From: an uncultured Draconibacterium sp.
GTDB lineage: Bacteria > Bacteroidota > Bacteroidia > Bacteroidales > Prolixibacteraceae
Assembly: GCF_913060805.1 (NCBI RefSeq)
Contig: NZ_CAJXTC010000010.1
Location: 62,001 to 126,000, forward strand
Direction: 5' to 3'
DNA: 64,000 nt
Positions 61,585-64,000 of the stretch are shown here, in pieces. How positions within the stretch are numbered: the stretch's first letter is position 1; every line of letters begins with the position of its first letter. Under the pieces are notes generated by a model. It was not told the origin of the DNA, did no database searches, and was given only the letters and a program-made list of their open reading frames with translations. A program made the position numbers and the translations under genes.

Positions 61585-61611
61585 AAACTGTAAATGTGCA
61601 AAACAAACTTT

Positions 61612-62550
61612 ATGAATTCAATTTCAAAGGAAATAAAACAACTTCTCTCGGATCAGAAAACAGAATGGGAACTGGCAGGAAAAAACTTTGCCGGATTGGA
61701 AGGTGTGCAGGTGCGCGAGTTTCAGTTCGACGGATTTACGGTTAAAGTCCAGTTTAATCCCGGCCGAATTGTTTCGTCGGCAGCCAAAGTGGATAAAAAG
61801 TCGATTGCAGCGCGCCCGTGTTTTTTGTGTGCGGAAAATCGTCCGGCCGAGCAGCGAGGCGTAGCTTTTGGCGATTACGAGGTGTTGGTAAATCCATTCC
61901 CGATATTTCCCGAGCATTTTACCATTCCTGCTTTTGCCCACACACCACAGCAGATAAAAGGAAACTTTGGTAACATGTTAGATCTGTCGCAGGCCATGGA
62001 AGGTTTTTCCTTGTTTTACAATGGTCCAAAATGTGGCGCGTCGGCACCTGATCATTTTCATTTTCAGGCAGGGAATGCAGGATTTATGCCGCTTGATGAG
62101 GAAACGACCACATTAAAGGAAAAATACGGTGATTGCTGGGAAATCGATGAAGTGAATTACTGCGCCATAAAAGATGGTCTTCGCAACTTCTTGGTATTGG
62201 AATCGGTCGATAAAATGGTTTTGATTAATGCTTTTACACATATTTATTCAGAGCTTGAAGACCCACAAAATGACGAGGAACCGATGCTAAATATTCTTGC
62301 TCGTTATAATGATGGTGGCTGGCGAGTTCTGGTTTTTCCGCGTGCCTTGCATCGTCCTTCGCAATATTTTGCCGAAGGAGAGGAGAACATTCTGATCAGT
62401 CCGGCCTCGGTTGATATGGGCGGTGTATTGATCACTCCACAGGAAAAAGATTTTTTGAAGATCGGGAAAACCGACATTGAAAGTATAATGAAACAGGTTT
62501 TATTGCCTGTCGACCAATTCGATAAACTAACTACAAAACTTAAACAATGA
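61612..62550 (+). CDS. DUF4922 HIT-like nucleotidyltransferase/phosphorylase
   Basis: 312-residue cytoplasmic protein with a histidine-triad-type active site, H148-F-H150-F-Q152 in GASAPDHFHFQAG, as in GalT, Ap4A phosphorylase and GDP-L-galactose/ADP-glucose phosphorylases. RPCFLCAENRP (C70, C73) and NPFPIFPEHFTIP are also typical of the GalT/Apa group. I start at the ATG at 61612 (MNSISKEIKQ), six codons into the open frame. The stop overlaps the SpoIID start by 4 bp (ATGA), implying translational coupling. It may release or make a sugar nucleotide for the GT2 protein; no substrate is established. Confidence 0.85.
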   Translation: MNSISKEIKQLLSDQKTEWELAGKNFAGLEGVQVREFQFDGFTVKVQFNPGRIVSSAAKVDKKSIAARPCFLCAENRPAEQRGVAFGDYEVLVNPFPIFPEHFTIPAFAHTPQQIKGNFGNMLDLSQAMEGFSLFYNGPKCGASAPDHFHFQAGNAGFMPLDEETTTLKEKYGDCWEIDEVNYCAIKDGLRNFLVLESVDKMVLINAFTHIYSELEDPQNDEEPMLNILARYNDGGWRVLVFPRALHRPSQYFAEGEENILISPASVDMGGVLITPQEKDFLKIGKTDIESIMKQVLLPVDQFDKLTTKLKQ

Positions 62551-63878
62551 GCAGTCCAAATATTCACGTAGGCATAATGAGTGCCGATAAAATCGATTTT
62601 AAACTTCACGGAGAATACCAGCTGGTGGGTACAAAACATACTTTTTCGGGCGATGAAACAGTGCGTTTCGAAAATGGAACTTTGCAGCTTGCCGACTCCG
62701 AAATCAGTGGCGATAAATTGTATTTTATGCCGCTTGACAAGGAAAACTCGGAGTTCGAATTGAAAGATGTAACCATCGGTGTAAATTTTCACTGGGAGCA
62801 AAAGGAAGACCAGAAATTTCAGGGAGCCTTAAAGTTTATTATCGAAGAGGGACAAATTACGGCCGTAAATATTTTGTCGATTGAAGATTACCTGATCAGC
62901 GTAATTTCGTCGGAAATGAGTGCCAAAAGTTCGCTTGATTTGTTGAAAGCGCACGCTATTATTTCGCGCAGCTGGTTAATTGCACAAACCGAAAAGCAGG
63001 ATAAACTGACCGATGCCGGAGAAAGCTATGAAAGCACTTTTGAAACCGACGATGAGTATATAAAGTGGTACGACCGGGAAGATCACATAAATTTTCATGT
63101 TTGCGCCGACGATCATTGCCAGCGCTACCAAGGGACAACACGTTCGCACAACCCGAATGTGGTGAAGGCGGTAAACGAAACTGCCGGAGTGGTACTTGCA
63201 TACAAGGGCGCAATTTGTGATGCTCGTTTCTCGAAATGTTGCGGTGGAATTGCCGAACTTTTTGAGAATTGCTGGGAACCTGTAAATCATCCGTACCTTA
63301 CTGCAGTGATTGATAATCCTGCTTCTCCAAAAGGTTTTGAAACCGATCTTACGGTGGAAGAAAATGCCGTTCCGTGGTTAAAAAATGCACCGGAATCGTT
63401 TTGTAATACCGATGATGAAGAAGTGCTGAAACAGGTGCTGAACGAGTACGACTGGACGGCCAAAGATTTTTACCGCTGGACGGTGGAATACAAACAAGAT
63501 GAACTTTCTGCATTAATTCTGAAACGTTCCGGTCATGATTTCGGAAAGATTTTGGATATGATCCCGGTTGAGCGCGGTGTTTCAGGACGATTGATAAAAC
63601 TAAAAATTGTTGGTTCGAAAAAGACGTTAACAGTTGGAAAAGAGCTCGAAATCCGAAGGTGGTTGAGCGAGTCGCATCTGTACAGTTCTGCATTTCTGGT
63701 TGATAAAGTGAATGTTGTGGAAGGCGTTCCCGGAAAAATTATTCTGCGAGGAGCCGGCTGGGGGCATGGTGTTGGATTGTGCCAGATCGGTGCTGCCGTT
63801 ATGGGTCACAAAGGCTATAAATACGATGAAATTCTGAATCACTATTTTAAAAATATAGACCTCGAAAAACGATACTAA
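62547..63878 (+). CDS. SpoIID/LytB-family protein without signal peptide
   Basis: 443-residue protein of the SpoIID lytic-transglycosylase family. Catalytic Glu123 lies in SVISSEMSAKSSLDLLKAHAIISRSW; H180, C186, H190 and C191 resemble the Cys/His zinc site of Clostridioides SpoIID; and GWGHGVGLCQIGAAVMGHK (404-422) is the family hallmark. It begins MSSPNIHVGIMSADKIDF, with no signal peptide, and an in-frame TAA two codons before the ATG rules out a longer N-terminus. It should therefore stay in the cytoplasm, unlike known SpoIID proteins. Coupled to the DUF4922 gene by a 4-bp overlap. Confidence 0.9.
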   Translation: MSSPNIHVGIMSADKIDFKLHGEYQLVGTKHTFSGDETVRFENGTLQLADSEISGDKLYFMPLDKENSEFELKDVTIGVNFHWEQKEDQKFQGALKFIIEEGQITAVNILSIEDYLISVISSEMSAKSSLDLLKAHAIISRSWLIAQTEKQDKLTDAGESYESTFETDDEYIKWYDREDHINFHVCADDHCQRYQGTTRSHNPNVVKAVNETAGVVLAYKGAICDARFSKCCGGIAELFENCWEPVNHPYLTAVIDNPASPKGFETDLTVEENAVPWLKNAPESFCNTDDEEVLKQVLNEYDWTAKDFYRWTVEYKQDELSALILKRSGHDFGKILDMIPVERGVSGRLIKLKIVGSKKTLTVGKELEIRRWLSESHLYSSAFLVDKVNVVEGVPGKIILRGAGWGHGVGLCQIGAAVMGHKGYKYDEILNHYFKNIDLEKRY

Positions 63879-63879
63879 C

Positions 63880-64000
63880 ATGACCAAACGGGCGTTTCTC
63901 TCATTTGTTCTGGTGTTTGTTGCTGCAAGTGTTTTTGCACAGCAGAAAGTTATTCGAATCAATCAATTGGGCTACTTGCCGCAGTCGGTAAAGGTGGCTG
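63880..64000 (+). CDS. GH9-type protein with cellulase-N Ig domain (partial)
   Basis: Start of a gene cut by the window end. The ATG at 63880 follows the SpoIID stop by 1 bp. It encodes a signal peptide (MTKRAFLSFVLVFVAASVFAQ) and then KVIRINQLGYLPQSVKVA, the opening of the cellulase N-terminal Ig-like domain (IRxNQxGYxPxxxKxA) found in GH9 enzymes. Only 40 codons are visible, so the catalytic domain is not seen. Its place in the murein operon suggests a glycan-cleaving role on wall or related polysaccharide. Confidence 0.7.
   Translation, partial: MTKRAFLSFVLVFVAASVFAQQKVIRINQLGYLPQSVKVA

Overview
The window looks like chromosomal DNA of a free-living Bacteroidota, most likely of the Marinilabiliales/Prolixibacteraceae type. 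Supporting signs are a SusC/SusD pair behind an ECF sigma factor and FecR anti-sigma factor, several TAnnTTTG (-7) Bacteroidota promoter boxes, Bacteroidota-only families (DUF4922, PD40/OmpA proteins, 6-bladed propeller lipoproteins) and many AQ-type signal peptides. Placement below phylum is inference. I see no rRNA, tRNA, CRISPR array, transposase or phage gene.

Layout. 1-5.2 kb: small housekeeping and hypothetical genes (propeller lipoprotein, Nudix hydrolase, zinc-ribbon protein, tail-less SSB with an unusual 10-bp phased repeat upstream, truncated globin) and a gene-poor stretch at 3.3-4.0 kb. 5.3-12.1 kb: an envelope export locus on the minus strand (TetR regulator with an EF-hand-like loop, LolA-like protein, two FtsX-type permeases, LolD-type ATPase, CAP-domain protein, beta-barrel protein). 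12.3-30.3 kb: mixed metabolism, with a nitronate monooxygenase/IMPDH-like protein, CocE-type hydrolase, RF3, an ovothiol synthase (OvoA), secreted C26 amidotransferase, prohibitin, thioesterase, PorE-like OmpA protein, PQQ-type propeller and a TonB receptor. 30.4-36.7 kb: a dipeptide epimerase, a structured repeat element, and the ilvD-ilvB-ilvN operon behind a transcription attenuator whose leader peptide has nine branched-chain residues in a row. 36.9-41.3 kb: a heme-c/propeller lipoprotein with a membrane partner, and an MFS transporter. 41.5-50.5 kb: a SusCD locus with FecR, ECF sigma and a GH29 fucosidase.

The most interesting part is 50.6-64.0 kb, a peptidoglycan-fragment recycling regulon. 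A FadR-type GntR regulator, a transglutaminase-like lipoprotein, a YkfC-like NlpC/P60 lipoprotein, an Ala-D/L-Glu epimerase, MurQ, a MurK/NagK-type kinase, a large two-part Amidase_3 protein, a tandem GT2 protein, a DUF4922 HIT-like protein, a SpoIID-family protein without a signal peptide, and the start of a GH9-type protein are linked by three copies of one inverted-repeat operator (arms ATTTGTA / TACAAAT, 8-bp spacer) at 50653, 52950 and 57018. The known steps are stem-peptide release, cleavage to Ala-Glu, epimerisation, MurNAc phosphorylation and ether cleavage. The GT2-DUF4922-SpoIID module, translationally coupled and apparently cytoplasmic, has no role that I can name and is the best candidate for undescribed biology here.
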